Assembly (NCBI GenBank): GCA_963709555.1 | Contig: CAVPWR010000004.1 | Location: forward strand, 122,617-186,616 | From: Sulfurisoma sp963709555 | Lineage (GTDB): Bacteria > Pseudomonadota > Gammaproteobacteria > Burkholderiales > Rhodocyclaceae | DNA length: 64,000 bases | Direction of reading: 5' to 3' | Shown here: positions 39,810-48,907 of the stretch, one piece after another | Layout of the letters: each line of letters starts with the position of its first letter | How positions within the stretch are numbered: the stretch's first letter is position 1 | Program-made: the position numbers and the translations under genes | The notes under the pieces: generated by a model | The model's input: only the letters and a program-made list of their open reading frames with translations | Told to the model about the DNA's origin: nothing | Database searches by the model: none

Positions 39810-40791
39810 TCCGCTGCCAACTAGCATCGAGCACTGGCCGATGGCCGAGCCGTTCGAGATCGCGCGCGAGGTGATCACCGACCTGCCGGTATTGATGTCA
39901 GCCTGAGCGACGGCCGGGGCCATAGCGGCCGTGCCGAGGCTGCCGGCGTGGACTACGACGGCGAGACGCCGCAAGGATGGCGCTCCAGATCGCGGCGGTG
40001 GCGGCGCGCCTGCACGACGACGTCGAGTGGCCGCGACCTGATGAGCCTGCTGCCCGCCGGCGGCGCGCGCAACGCGCTGGACTGCGCCTTGTGGGACCTG
40101 CGCGCCAAGCAGACCGGTATTGCCGCCTGGCGCCAGGCCGGACTGAACGGTCGCCCGAGCCGGTGATCACGGCCTTCACCATCGGCCTGGGCGCCGGAGT
40201 CACGACGCGGCGCAAGTTGCGCGACGCGCGCCACTAGCCGCTGCTCAAGCTCAAGGTGGACGCGCGGCGCCACCTCGACATCGTGCGCATCGTGCGGGAG
40301 GAACGCCCGGCGGCGCGTGTGGTGGTGGATGCCAACCAGTCCTGGACGCGTGAGCTGCTGCAGACCCTGCTACCGGCCCTGGTCGAGCTGGGGGTCGAAC
40401 TGGTCGAGCAGCCGCTGCCGCGCGGGCGAGGACGCGCAGCTCGACGGCCTGCGTTCGCCGATTCCGCTGGCGGCCGACGAATCCTGCACCGACAGCGGTT
40501 CCCTGGCGGCACTGGCCGGGTCGTTACCAGTACATCACCATCAAGCTCGACAAATGCGGCGGACTGACCGAAGCCTTGGCCATGGCTGACGTGGCCCAGC
40601 GCCTCGGGCTGGGGCTGATGGTCGGCAACATGTGCGGGACCTCGCTGGCCATGGCGCCCGCGTTCCTGCTGGCGCAGCGCTGTCGCTATGTCGATCTGGA
40701 CGGACCGCTGCTGCAGCTGCTCGACCGCGCGACGCCGTTGCAATACCATGATGGCGTCGTCGAGCCGCCCGATGCGGGCCTCTGGGGCTGA
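39806..40791 (+). CDS. dgcA: Dipeptide epimerase-like enolase family protein, DgcA-like, frameshifted
   Basis: Enolase-superfamily TIM barrel of the muconate lactonising/dipeptide epimerase type. Pieces visible: ERWPMAEPFEIAREV-type N-terminus, GGARNALDCALWDLRAKQTG, LLKLKVD with the catalytic K-x-K, VVVDANQSWT (metal-binding D-x-N), VELVEQPLPRG, IPLAADESC (metal-binding D-E-S), ITIKLDKCGGLTEALAMAD with the second catalytic Lys, and GLMVGNMCGTSLAMAPA. In D-Glu catabolism DgcA racemises the N-acylated product of DgcN; otherwise L-Ala-D/L-Glu epimerase is the alternative. Breaks near 39990, 40030, 40150, 40230 (stop in frame), 40430 and 40530. Confidence 0.78.
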
Positions 40792-40839
40792 CATTGCAGG
40801 GCGGCGTGCCGGCCGTCTTGAGGATCACGTCCACTGCCA

Positions 40840-43312
40840 GTGCCGGCGATGCCAGACCCAGCCCTGCCTTCCCGTGCGCGAGTCGTCGTGATCGGTGGCG
40901 GCGTCATCGGCTGCTCCGTGGCCTACCACCTCGGCCACATGGGCGTGAAGGAGGTCGTGCTGCTCGAGCGCGCACGGCTGACTTCCGGCACCACGTGGCA
41001 CGCGGCGGGGCTCATCGTAACGTTCGGCTCGACCTCCGCCACTGCGACCGAACTGCGCAAGTACACGCGCGACCTGTATGCGCGCCTCGAGGCCGAGACG
41101 GGTAAATCGACCGGATTGCGGCAGGTCGGTTTCGTCGAGATCGCCACCGACGCCGGTAGGCTCGAGGAGTACCGGCGCGTGGCCGCCTTCAACCGCCACT
41201 GCGGCGTCGATGTGCAGGAGATCTCCGGTGCCGAGGTGGGTGCCTTGTTTCCGCCGGCCCGGACCGACGACATCCTGGCGGGCTTCTACGTCAAGGAGGA
41301 TGGGCGCGCCGATCCGGTGGATGTGACGATGGCGCTGGCGGCCGGCGCCCGGATGCAGGGCGTGCGCATCATCGAGAACACCCCGGTGACCAACGTCATC
41401 ACGAAGCGCGGTGCCGTCGCCGGTGTCGCGACGGCGCAGGGCGACATCGCCTGCGACATCGTCGTCAACTGCGCCGGCGCATGGAGCCGCCAGCTCGGCG
41501 AGAAGAACGGTGTGACCATTGCGTTGCAGGCGGCCGAGCACTACTACCTGCTGACCGAGCCGATCGACGGTGTCTCGAAGTCATGGCCGGTGCTGGAAGA
41601 TCCGGCGTCGCACGGTTACTTCCGCGAGGAGGGCGGCGGGCTGATGGTGGGCCTGTTCGAGCCGGTGAGCGCGCCCTGGAACGTCGGCGCCATGCCCGAG
41701 GACTTCACGTTCGGCGAAATCCCGCCCGACTGGGAACGCCTGGAGCCGTACCTGGAGACCGCGATGAAGCGGGTGCCGGTGGCCCTGCACACCGGCATCA
41801 GGAAGCTGTTCTGCGGGCCCGAGAGCTTCACCCCCGACCTGCTGCCGATCGTCGGCGAAGCCCCGGAAATCAGGAACTACTTCGTGGCCGCAGGGCTCAA
41901 TTCGATCGGCATCCTGAGCGGCGGCGGCATCGGCCGCGCGCTTGCGCACTGGATCGTCCACGGACGCGCCGATATCGACGTCACAGGGATCAACATCGAC
42001 CGCCTGCAAAAGTACCAGGCGGATCCGCAGTATCGGCGCACGCGCGGCGCGGAGGCGCTGGGCATGGTGTACCAGTGCCAGTATCCGGGCCGGCAGATGA
42101 CGTCGGCGCGCGGGCCAAGCGCTCGCCGTTCCACGACCGGCTGGTCGGGCAACGCGCGTACTTCAAGGACGTGAGCGGCTGGGAAGGCGCGGACTGGTAC
42201 GCGCCGCCCGGCGTGGAGCCGGTCGCGCCGGAGCTGTCGTGGCGCTGGCATGAGCAGGACTGGTTCTCGTACTGGAAGGCCGAGCATGACGCGGCGCGCA
42301 GCGGCGTGATCCTGATGGACATGTCGTTCATGGCGAAATTCATGGTGTGCGGCAGCGATGCCGGGGGCCTGCTCAACTGGATCTCGGCCAACCAGGTCGA
42401 CGGCGACGCCGGTCGCGTCACCTATACGCAGTGGTTGAACGACGCCGGCAAGCTCGAGGCGGACCTCACCGTGACCAAGCTCGACCACGATCGCTACCTG
42501 GTGGTCGCCTCGGACACGGCGCACCGCCACGCCGCCACCTGGATGCAGCGGCACATCGGCGCCGGTGCGCACGTGTTCGTCAGCGACGTCACCTCGGGCA
42601 TGGCGCAGTTGAACATCCAGGGCCCGCGCTCGCGCGAACTGATGCGGTCCCTGACCACGGCGGACATGTCCGACGAGGCATTCCCGTTTCGCGGCGCGCG
42701 CGAATCGACATCGGCTTCGCGCGGGTGCTGGTGCTGCGCATCACGTATCTGGGCGAACTGGGCTACGAGCTGTACATACCCGCCGAGCATGCGCTGCACG
42801 TATATGAGCGCATCGTGGCGGCGGGGCAGGGCGTCGGACTGCGGCACGCCGGCCTCAAGACGCTGGCGAGTTGCCGCATGGAGAAGGGCTATCGCGACTA
42901 CGGCCACGATGTGGACAACACCGATTCGGTCCTCGAGGCCGGTCTCGGCTTCGCCGTCGACCTCGACAAGCCCGGCGGGTTTCTCGGCAAGGACGCCGTG
43001 CTCGCACAGAGGGCGCAGGGTCCGCTGACCCGTCGGCTGGTGCAGGTGCTGGTGCAGGACCCGGCGGCGATGATGTTTCACGCCGAGATCGTGTACCGCA
43101 ATGGCCGGCAGGTCGGGTATGTCCGCGCGGCGTCGTACGGTCACACGCTGGGCGGCGCCGTCGGGCTGGCGATGGTCACCGCAGGCGAGGCGATCGACGA
43201 ACACTATCTGCGCCGGGCAGTGTGGGAGGTCGACATCGCCGGCAGGCGTTACCCCGCCGTCGCGTCGATCACACCGCTGTACGACCCGCGGATGGACCGG
43301 GTGAAGTGCTGA
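40840..43312 (+). CDS. FAD-dependent oxidoreductase with GcvT domain (dimethylglycine/sarcosine dehydrogenase-like), frameshifted
   Basis: About 824 residues joined. N-terminal DAO fold: VVVIGGGVIGCSVAYHLGHMG, TSGTTWHAAGLIVTF with the His that often carries FAD, and FVAAGLNSIGILSGGGIGRALAHW near residue 360. A middle FAO-type segment follows (SPFHDRLVGQRAYF, GWEGADWY), then a folate-binding GcvT domain with VTSGMAQLNIQGPRSRELM and GELGYELYIP, and a GcvT C-terminal barrel. Such enzymes demethylate N-methyl amino acids and pass formaldehyde to tetrahydrofolate. Frame breaks near 42115 and 42700. Lies 48 bp after dgcA, so it probably belongs to the same unit. Confidence 0.85.
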
Positions 43313-43348
43313 GGACTGGCCGACGCCGCCGCTTCGATCGCACCCGGG

Positions 43349-43600
43349 TCAGAACAGCCAGGGCAGGAAACGCCGCGAGTTTGCCGCGTAGTCGGCGTAG
43401 TCCGGATGCGTACGGGTGATCCATCGTTCTTCGAGCAACGACTTGACGAGCAGGACCGTGGTCAAGGCCAGCAACCTCGTCCATCCAACCCATGACCCTG
43501 CCGTCCAGGCACACGCGGTGCCGCAGACCAGAACAGCGGTGACGGATAGAAGATTCAACCGCGCAAGCCTGAATGTGGAGGAGCCGATCGGTCGAGTCAA
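43349..43600 (-). pseudogene. C-terminal fragment of an isoprenylcysteine methyltransferase-like membrane protein
   Basis: The minus strand ends LLVKSLLEERWITRTHPDYADYAANSRRFLPWLF (given here only as landmarks EERW, HPDY, RRFLPW), the C-terminal signature of ICMT/phospholipid methyltransferase-like proteins. The N-terminal helices expected upstream are missing; the sequence before it is unrelated. The cut falls close to a tRNA-Asp fragment, as if the gene was truncated by an integration event. Confidence 0.6.
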
Positions 43601-43701
43601 GCGTCCATTTTCGGTCCAAAACTGCGGATTGAGGCGGAACGGCTTGGCTGCTACAATGCGCCGTTGATGAGGCGAAGCACGGCGAGTTGAGCGTTTCGCA
43701 C

Positions 43702-43720
43702 TGTGCCACTTTTGTGCCAC
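43702..43720. repeat. Short direct repeat beside the att-like site
   Basis: TGTGCCAC occurs twice, 3 bp apart (43702-43709 and 43713-43720), about 95 bp before the tRNA-Asp fragment. Such repeats can be integrase arm sites; no integrase gene is seen in the window. Confidence 0.35.
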
Positions 43721-43813
43721 ATCAATAGACAGCAACCAACGCTACTGGGCAAGACAGTTACGGCGAGCGGTCAGCAAATCGTTGATAAAAAAGAACTAAA
43801 TTTCAGCTTGTCT

Positions 43814-43860
43814 GCCTGTCACGCCGGGGGTCGCGGGTTCGAGTCCCGTCCACTCCGCCA
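43814..43860 (+). other. 3' 47 nt of a tRNA-Asp(GTC) gene: att-like scar
   Basis: The sequence from GCCTGTCACGCCGG (anticodon GTC) through GGGTTCGAGTCCC (T-arm) to CCACTCCGCCA is the exact 3' part of tRNA-Asp. The 5' half (acceptor GGAGTGG, D-arm, 5' anticodon stem) is absent: the bases before it are AT-rich and unrelated. Integrative elements that insert in tRNA genes leave such a partial copy at the far end, so the element would lie to the left. Confidence 0.82.
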
Positions 43861-43889
43861 AAAGACCCAAAGAACTTGAGCACTTCAAG

Positions 43890-43913
43890 AGCCCCTGTGA
43901 TCGGGGCTTTTTT
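43890..43913 (+). terminator. Intrinsic terminator after the tRNA-Asp fragment
   Basis: AGCCCC, loop TGTGATC, GGGGCT, then TTTTT. It is the natural terminator expected for the tRNA gene, which argues that sequence to the right is the original chromosomal flank. Confidence 0.8.
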
Positions 43914-43947
43914 GCTTTGTGGTTCAGTGTGAGCGTGACCGCGATCC

Positions 43948-45552
43948 ATGCGCTTCGGCACCAAGGGAGACGATGCAGATGGGAATCAAGAAGGCCTGAA
44001 GTGGATGCTGATCGGGGTCGTCGTGGTCGGCTCGGCGCTGCTCGCGTTGCGTTCGTATCGGGCATTGAGCGGCCCCGAGCTGCAGCCCTGGCACACCTTC
44101 GTGCCGGCGGAGTTGCACGCGAGCGACCTCGACGGTGCCGATTGGGCCCGCTATCTCGCGCAGGAAGGCGCCATCTTCGAAAGTGTTCGCGCCGAGGTCA
44201 GCCAGAAGCTCGATCCGGGCGCGCGCGTGCCGATCAACCGCTACTTCGAGGAAAGCCCCGTCTATCCGGCGCGCTTCGCCCAGGACTGGAACCGATCCTA
44301 TGTCATGGAACCCGACGGCAAGCCGATCGGGGCCGTGGTGCTGCTGCACGGGCTGACGGACTCGCCCTACAGCCTGCGGCACATCGCGAAGCGCTACCGC
44401 GATCGCGGCTTCGTCGCGATCGGCGTCCGGCTGCCGGGGCACGGCACCGTGCCCGCCGGCCTGACCGACGTGCGCTGGGAAGATTGGATGGCCGCCACGC
44501 GGCTCGCGGTCCGCGAGGCGCGCCGGCGCGTGCCCGCCCCGGGGCCATTGCACCTGGTCGGGTTTTCGAACGGCGGCGCGCTCGCGATGAAATACTCGCT
44601 CGAAGTGATCGAGGATCCGAAGCTTCCCCGGGCCGACCGCATCGTATTGATCACGCCGATGATAGGGATCACGCGCTTTGCGCGCTTTGCCGGCCTGGCC
44701 GGCCTCCCCGCCGTGCTGCCGCCATTCGCGAAGGCGGCCTGGCTCAGCGTCACGCCGGAGTTCAATCCGTTCAAGTACAACTCGTTCCCGGTCAACGGCG
44801 CCCGCCAGTCGTATCGGCTGACCGATGCGCTGCAAAGCCAGATCCAGCGCCTCGCGCGTGCCGGCCAGCTCGGAAGCCTGCCGCCGGTTCTGACCTTCCA
44901 GTCGGTGGTCGATTTCACCGTCAGCACGCCGGCGATCCTGACGGCGCTGTATTCGTTCCTGCCCGACAATGGCAGCGAGATCGTTCTTTTCGACGTGAAC
45001 CGGACCGTGAAATTCGGCCCGCTGCTGCGCTCCTCCGCCTATGTTGCGCTCGATCGGCTGACGCCGACGTCGCCGCAGCCGTATCGCTTCACGGCGATCG
45101 TGAACGCGAGCGAAGACAGCGACGCCACGGTCGAGCGCAGCATCGCGCCGGGCCAGCTGCAGGCAGTGGACCGCGCGCTGAACCTGCCGTATCCACCCGG
45201 CATCTTCTCGCTGTCGCACCTGGCGATCCCGATTCCCATGGACGACCCGCTGTACGGGCTCACGCCCGACCCGAAAGCGCGGCCCGAGTTCGGCTTCAGT
45301 CTCGGCGCCATGAGCGCACGCGGCGAGCGCGGCACGCTGGTCGTCGACCAGGATTTTCTGACGCGCCTTCCATCCAATCCGTTTTTCCCGTATCTGCTCG
45401 AACGGGTCGACGAAGGCATCAGTCGACCGTCGGGGCCGACCGGACGCAATCTCGCCGCGACACCGTCGGCAGGCATCCCGGTGCGCCTCGAAGCGCTGCT
45501 GTCCACGTTCCTCCCCGAGGATGCGGAAGTGCGGCCGTTCGCCGGGCCCTAG
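43948..45552 (+). CDS. Membrane-anchored alpha/beta hydrolase
   Basis: 534 residues (515 if the ATG at 44005 is used). One N-terminal membrane segment (MLIGVVVVGSALLALRSY), then an alpha/beta hydrolase domain: oxyanion region LLHGLTDSPYSL near residue 130, RLPGHGT, nucleophile elbow GFSNGGALAMKYS with the catalytic Ser near residue 210. The long C-terminal part after residue 400 is uncharacterised, but ends intact. Family members act on esters such as lipids; the substrate is unknown. It is the first gene right of the tRNA-Asp scar. Confidence 0.78.
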   Translation: MRFGTKGDDADGNQEGLKWMLIGVVVVGSALLALRSYRALSGPELQPWHTFVPAELHASDLDGADWARYLAQEGAIFESVRAEVSQKLDPGARVPINRYFEESPVYPARFAQDWNRSYVMEPDGKPIGAVVLLHGLTDSPYSLRHIAKRYRDRGFVAIGVRLPGHGTVPAGLTDVRWEDWMAATRLAVREARRRVPAPGPLHLVGFSNGGALAMKYSLEVIEDPKLPRADRIVLITPMIGITRFARFAGLAGLPAVLPPFAKAAWLSVTPEFNPFKYNSFPVNGARQSYRLTDALQSQIQRLARAGQLGSLPPVLTFQSVVDFTVSTPAILTALYSFLPDNGSEIVLFDVNRTVKFGPLLRSSAYVALDRLTPTSPQPYRFTAIVNASEDSDATVERSIAPGQLQAVDRALNLPYPPGIFSLSHLAIPIPMDDPLYGLTPDPKARPEFGFSLGAMSARGERGTLVVDQDFLTRLPSNPFFPYLLERVDEGISRPSGPTGRNLAATPSAGIPVRLEALLSTFLPEDAEVRPFAGP

Positions 45553-45573
45553 CGGGCAGTCGGCGATGCAGGT

Positions 45574-46494
45574 TCAGCCGGATGCGGCGTGGGCCCCGGC
45601 GGCGGGCAGCGGCTGCCCTTTGCGCGAACCGAACTTGTGGGAGTACACCCGCGTGAACTCCGCGCCGTACAGGAAGATCTGCGCCGAGTAGTACACCCAC
45701 AGCAGCACCACGACGAGCGACGCGGCCGCCCCGAAGGCGGACGAGATGTTGCTGCGGCCGATGTAGACGCCGATCAGGAACTTGCCCGCGAGGAACAGCA
45801 GCGAAGTGACCGCGGCGCCGACCCAGACATCCTTCCAGTCGATCCGGACCCTGGGCATCGTCTTGTACATCATCGCGAAGACGGCGGTCGCGAGCAGGAG
45901 GCTGATCGCCAGTTCGATGGACTTCGCCACGGTCGCCCAGCCGCTGAAGAGCGGATTCCACTTCGCGTTCATCGCCGCCATCGCGGCACTGAACACCAGC
46001 GACACCATCAGCAGGAAGCCGATGCCGAGGATCATGCCGAACGAGAGCAGGCGCACGCGGAGGATGTTCCACAGGCCGGCGGCGCCGGCCCTCGGCGGCG
46101 CGCGCCAGATGCGGTCGAACGCGTCCTGCAGCTCGGCAAAGACCGTCGTGGCGCCTATGAACAGAAAGACAAGGCCGAAGAACGTGGCCAGCGCGCTCTC
46201 GCCGGGCTTGCCCACGCTTTCGAGCAGGCCCTCCACGGCCAGCGCACCCTGGTCCCCGAGCATTTCGCCGAGCTGCTCGTAGATCTCGCCGCGGGCCGCC
46301 TCTTCGCCGAAGGCGAATCCGGCGACGGCAATCACGATCAGCAGCAGCGGGGCGATCGAGAACATCGTGTAGAAGGCGAGCGCCGCGCCCATGCTCTGGG
46401 CATAGTCCTGCACCCAGTTGACGGCGGCCGACTTAGCAGCCCGGCGATGTCCCGGAAGCTCACAGGCGACCGTCACGCGAGAGGAGAACCGCAA
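45574..46494 (-). CDS. YihY/BrkB-family inner membrane protein
   Basis: 306 residues, six hydrophobic helices. Signature SMGAALAFYTMFSIAPLLLIVIAVAGFAFG near the N-terminus and TTVFAELQDAFDRIW, LLFLAGKFLIGVYIGRSNISSAFGAAASLVVVLLWVYYSAQIFLYGAEFT near the C-terminus define the BrkB/YihY family (formerly mis-called RNase BN). Function unsettled; possibly envelope lipid transport. The annotated start overlaps the AI-2E gene by 35 nt; an internal GTG (VNWVQDY) would remove the overlap. Confidence 0.88.
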   Translation of the reverse strand: MRFSSRVTVACELPGHRRAAKSAAVNWVQDYAQSMGAALAFYTMFSIAPLLLIVIAVAGFAFGEEAARGEIYEQLGEMLGDQGALAVEGLLESVGKPGESALATFFGLVFLFIGATTVFAELQDAFDRIWRAPPRAGAAGLWNILRVRLLSFGMILGIGFLLMVSLVFSAAMAAMNAKWNPLFSGWATVAKSIELAISLLLATAVFAMMYKTMPRVRIDWKDVWVGAAVTSLLFLAGKFLIGVYIGRSNISSAFGAAASLVVVLLWVYYSAQIFLYGAEFTRVYSHKFGSRKGQPLPAAGAHAASG

Positions 46495-47506
46495 TCGGCC
46501 GCGTGCCCGCGAACTCGGAAAAGACGATGGCCATGATGGCCGTGATCGGGACCGCCAGAAAGGCGCCGGGAATGCCCCACAGCGCGGACCAGGCCGCCAG
46601 GCTGACCAGGATGGCGAACGGACTGAGGTTGAGCGAATTGCCCATGACGTACGGGTCGAGAAAGTTGCCGATGAGAAACTGGAGGGCGGTCAGCGGCAGG
46701 AACACCGCCAGGACATCGTTCGGGTTCGCAAACTGCACGATCGCCATCGTCACCGGAAACAGCACGCCGAGGAACGAGCCGATGTAGGGAACGTAGTTCA
46801 GCAGCGCGATCAGCACGGCCCAGAAGGCGGCGAATTCGAGCCCCATGAACGCCATCACGATCCAGCTGGTCAACCCGAGCAGGATGCTGATGAAGGTCTT
46901 GAGCGCCAGATAAGCCCCGATGCGCGAATTGATGTCGGAGGTGACCTGACGAATCCGGGCGACGATGCGCGGATCGCTCGACAGCGCGGCGATCTTGGCG
47001 TCGAACGAGCGCTGCTCGATCAGCAGAAAGCTCGCGTAGAGCAGCACGACGATGACGGTCACGGCGATGGCCGACACCGACGCGACCATCGATCCGATCA
47101 GCGGCTGAAGGCTGATCTGCGCGAAGAGGTCCTGGCGCAACGTGGTCCAGGTGGGCTCCGTCTCGATGTGGAGCAACACGGCACCCCTCTGGATGACGGC
47201 GAGCAGGGATTCCTGATATTGCGGCGCCAGCGCCAGGACGCTGTCCTTGTTGGCGAGGATCAGGTTGGCGATCGCGACCAGTCCCCAGGCGATGACCAGA
47301 ACGGACAGCGCGGAGCGCATCCGCGGCGGCAGGATCCGACCGATGACGGGAATCCTGCCCAGCAGTCGCGTCAGCCCGACGATCACGTAGACCACCAGTG
47401 CCCCGAAGATGATCGGGACAAAGACTTCCTTCCCGATGTGGAGCACCCAGCCGATGACCACGGCCAGGACGGCGCCGGATACAAGCGATTGAAAGCGGTC
47501 GTTCAC
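46460..47506 (-). CDS. AI-2E-family transporter (PerM/TqsA-like)
   Basis: 348 residues with about eight membrane segments. Conserved: IIFGALVVYVIVGLTRLL near residue 33, a long periplasmic/cytoplasmic middle part (residues 90-200), ALLNYVPYIGSFLGVLFPV near residue 238, and NFLDPYVMGNSLNLSPFAILVSLAAWSALWGIPGAFLAVPITA, the C-terminal signature. Family members export autoinducer-2 or act as Na+/H+ antiporters. Ends in YihY; both point the same way. Confidence 0.88.
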   Translation of the reverse strand: MNDRFQSLVSGAVLAVVIGWVLHIGKEVFVPIIFGALVVYVIVGLTRLLGRIPVIGRILPPRMRSALSVLVIAWGLVAIANLILANKDSVLALAPQYQESLLAVIQRGAVLLHIETEPTWTTLRQDLFAQISLQPLIGSMVASVSAIAVTVIVVLLYASFLLIEQRSFDAKIAALSSDPRIVARIRQVTSDINSRIGAYLALKTFISILLGLTSWIVMAFMGLEFAAFWAVLIALLNYVPYIGSFLGVLFPVTMAIVQFANPNDVLAVFLPLTALQFLIGNFLDPYVMGNSLNLSPFAILVSLAAWSALWGIPGAFLAVPITAIMAIVFSEFAGTRPIAVLLSRDGRL

Positions 47507-47618
47507 GATTCAGCGATGGCTGCCGATGGGCCACGTTGTGCGCCGATTGCCCGGCGCCATTATGCACCGGGGCCTGCGGCCGGAGTCTTCCGCCGCCGGC
47601 GGACGAGCGAGCGGAGGA

Positions 47619-48837
47619 TCACGGGAGCGCTTCGAGCCTAAGTCCCGGCGGGCGCGTTGCCCATTGGGCGCCTGCGACCGCGCTCCGGTAGCCCACGTCG
47701 TAGAGCGCCTGCATCGCGACCGGATCGAAGGTTTCCTCGCCCGAGATGGTGATGCCCTCGGGAATGGTGACCCAGTGGAAGCTGGCCTGCTCGATCTGTG
47801 CGACCGCATAGATCCGGTGCAGCGCGCCAATCACGGCGGATCGACTCGAGGCATCGAGGACTCGCGTGGTGATCCCCAGAACGGTTCTGCGCGTCGGCTG
47901 CGCAGCCGGACGGATCTGCCCGTTGTGAATGACGAAGATGTCTTCCCGTCCTTCCTCCGGACCGTGTCCGCCGCGCTGGCGGATCATCGAAGGTCGGAAC
48001 AGCCCCCCGCTGTAGAAGACCCGGGCGCCCACGCCGCCATCGACGTGCAATTCGTCGTAGCGCCGTCCAGTCGGACTCCACATCGAAGAGCACGGGCGGA
48101 AAGGCGATCGGAATGGACGCCGACGCCAGCATCACCTGGCGAAAGAGATCGAGGGATTCCGGGCGTCCGCTGAGGGCGATGAGCCCCATGTTCCAGACGA
48201 TGAAATCGAGGGAATCGAGGTCCACGGTCCCGATGTAGAGCCGCTGCCCGTGCGCGTGGGCTTCGCCGACCTCGCGCAGCAGGTCGGCATCGACGTGTTT
48301 CGCGATGAGCGCGGCCAGCGGGCTGGTGTCGAGCAGCGCTTCGCCGGTCAGCGCCCTTGTGGCCAGGTTCAGAAACGAGCCGACGATGAAGATGTCGCGT
48401 GACGACGTGGTCGTATAGAAATCGCGCAGTGCGCCGTCGTGCGCCGGTCCGAGCAAGGCGAACGGCGCCATCAGGGCCCCGGTCGACACGCCGGTGACGA
48501 TCTTGAACCTGGGCCGGTCGCCCGTCTGCGACCAGCCGTTCAGGAATCCCGCGCCGAAGGCGCCGCTGGCGCCGCCGCCCGACAGCGCCAGGTGGGCGTA
48601 GTGGATCGTTCCGTCGGCGGCGCGCGGAAAGTCCCGGCGCGATTCCTGGGCAAAGGAGTCCGCCAGATCCTGCTCCATGGCGGCACTGGGCTGGCCGGCC
48701 CGGGCGCGGACGTCGGGCAGGTGCGGAATCGTGGCCATGGAGGCCGCCGACACGGGCACGGGATTGCGCAGGAGCGTCCCGCAACCCGCGAGGGCGATGA
48801 TCGCTCCCAGCACGGCGAGGCGCGCGAGTCCCGTCAC
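47619..48837 (-). CDS. Patatin-like phospholipase lipoprotein, frameshifted
   Basis: About 405 residues. A GTG start at 48837 gives a lipoprotein signal peptide (GLARLAVLGAIIALAGC, lipobox LAGC). Catalytic features: oxyanion GGGASGAFGAG near residue 98, nucleophile VTGVSTGALMAPFAL (G-V-S-T-G) near residue 126, and the Asp of VDGGVGA in the second frame. The break is near 48080, between ESDW and the Asp block, so the catalytic dyad lies in two frames. Would hydrolyse phospholipid acyl chains at the outer membrane. Confidence 0.85.
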
Positions 48838-48907
48838 GTTCGGCCTGCCCCGTTCTTCGACGCGATCCGGTCTGGACGCGCATCCGGTCCGGGACTCCCG
48901 CTGCAGG

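Noticed and set aside
30585..43860. Prophage or complete integrative element
   Set aside because: No integrase, structural, replication or conjugation genes are visible; only end scars are present.
43796..44065. Open reading frame with the phrase WTGLEPATPGVTGRQ on the minus strand
   Set aside because: It is the antisense translation of the tRNA-Asp 3' end, a known source of false hypothetical proteins.
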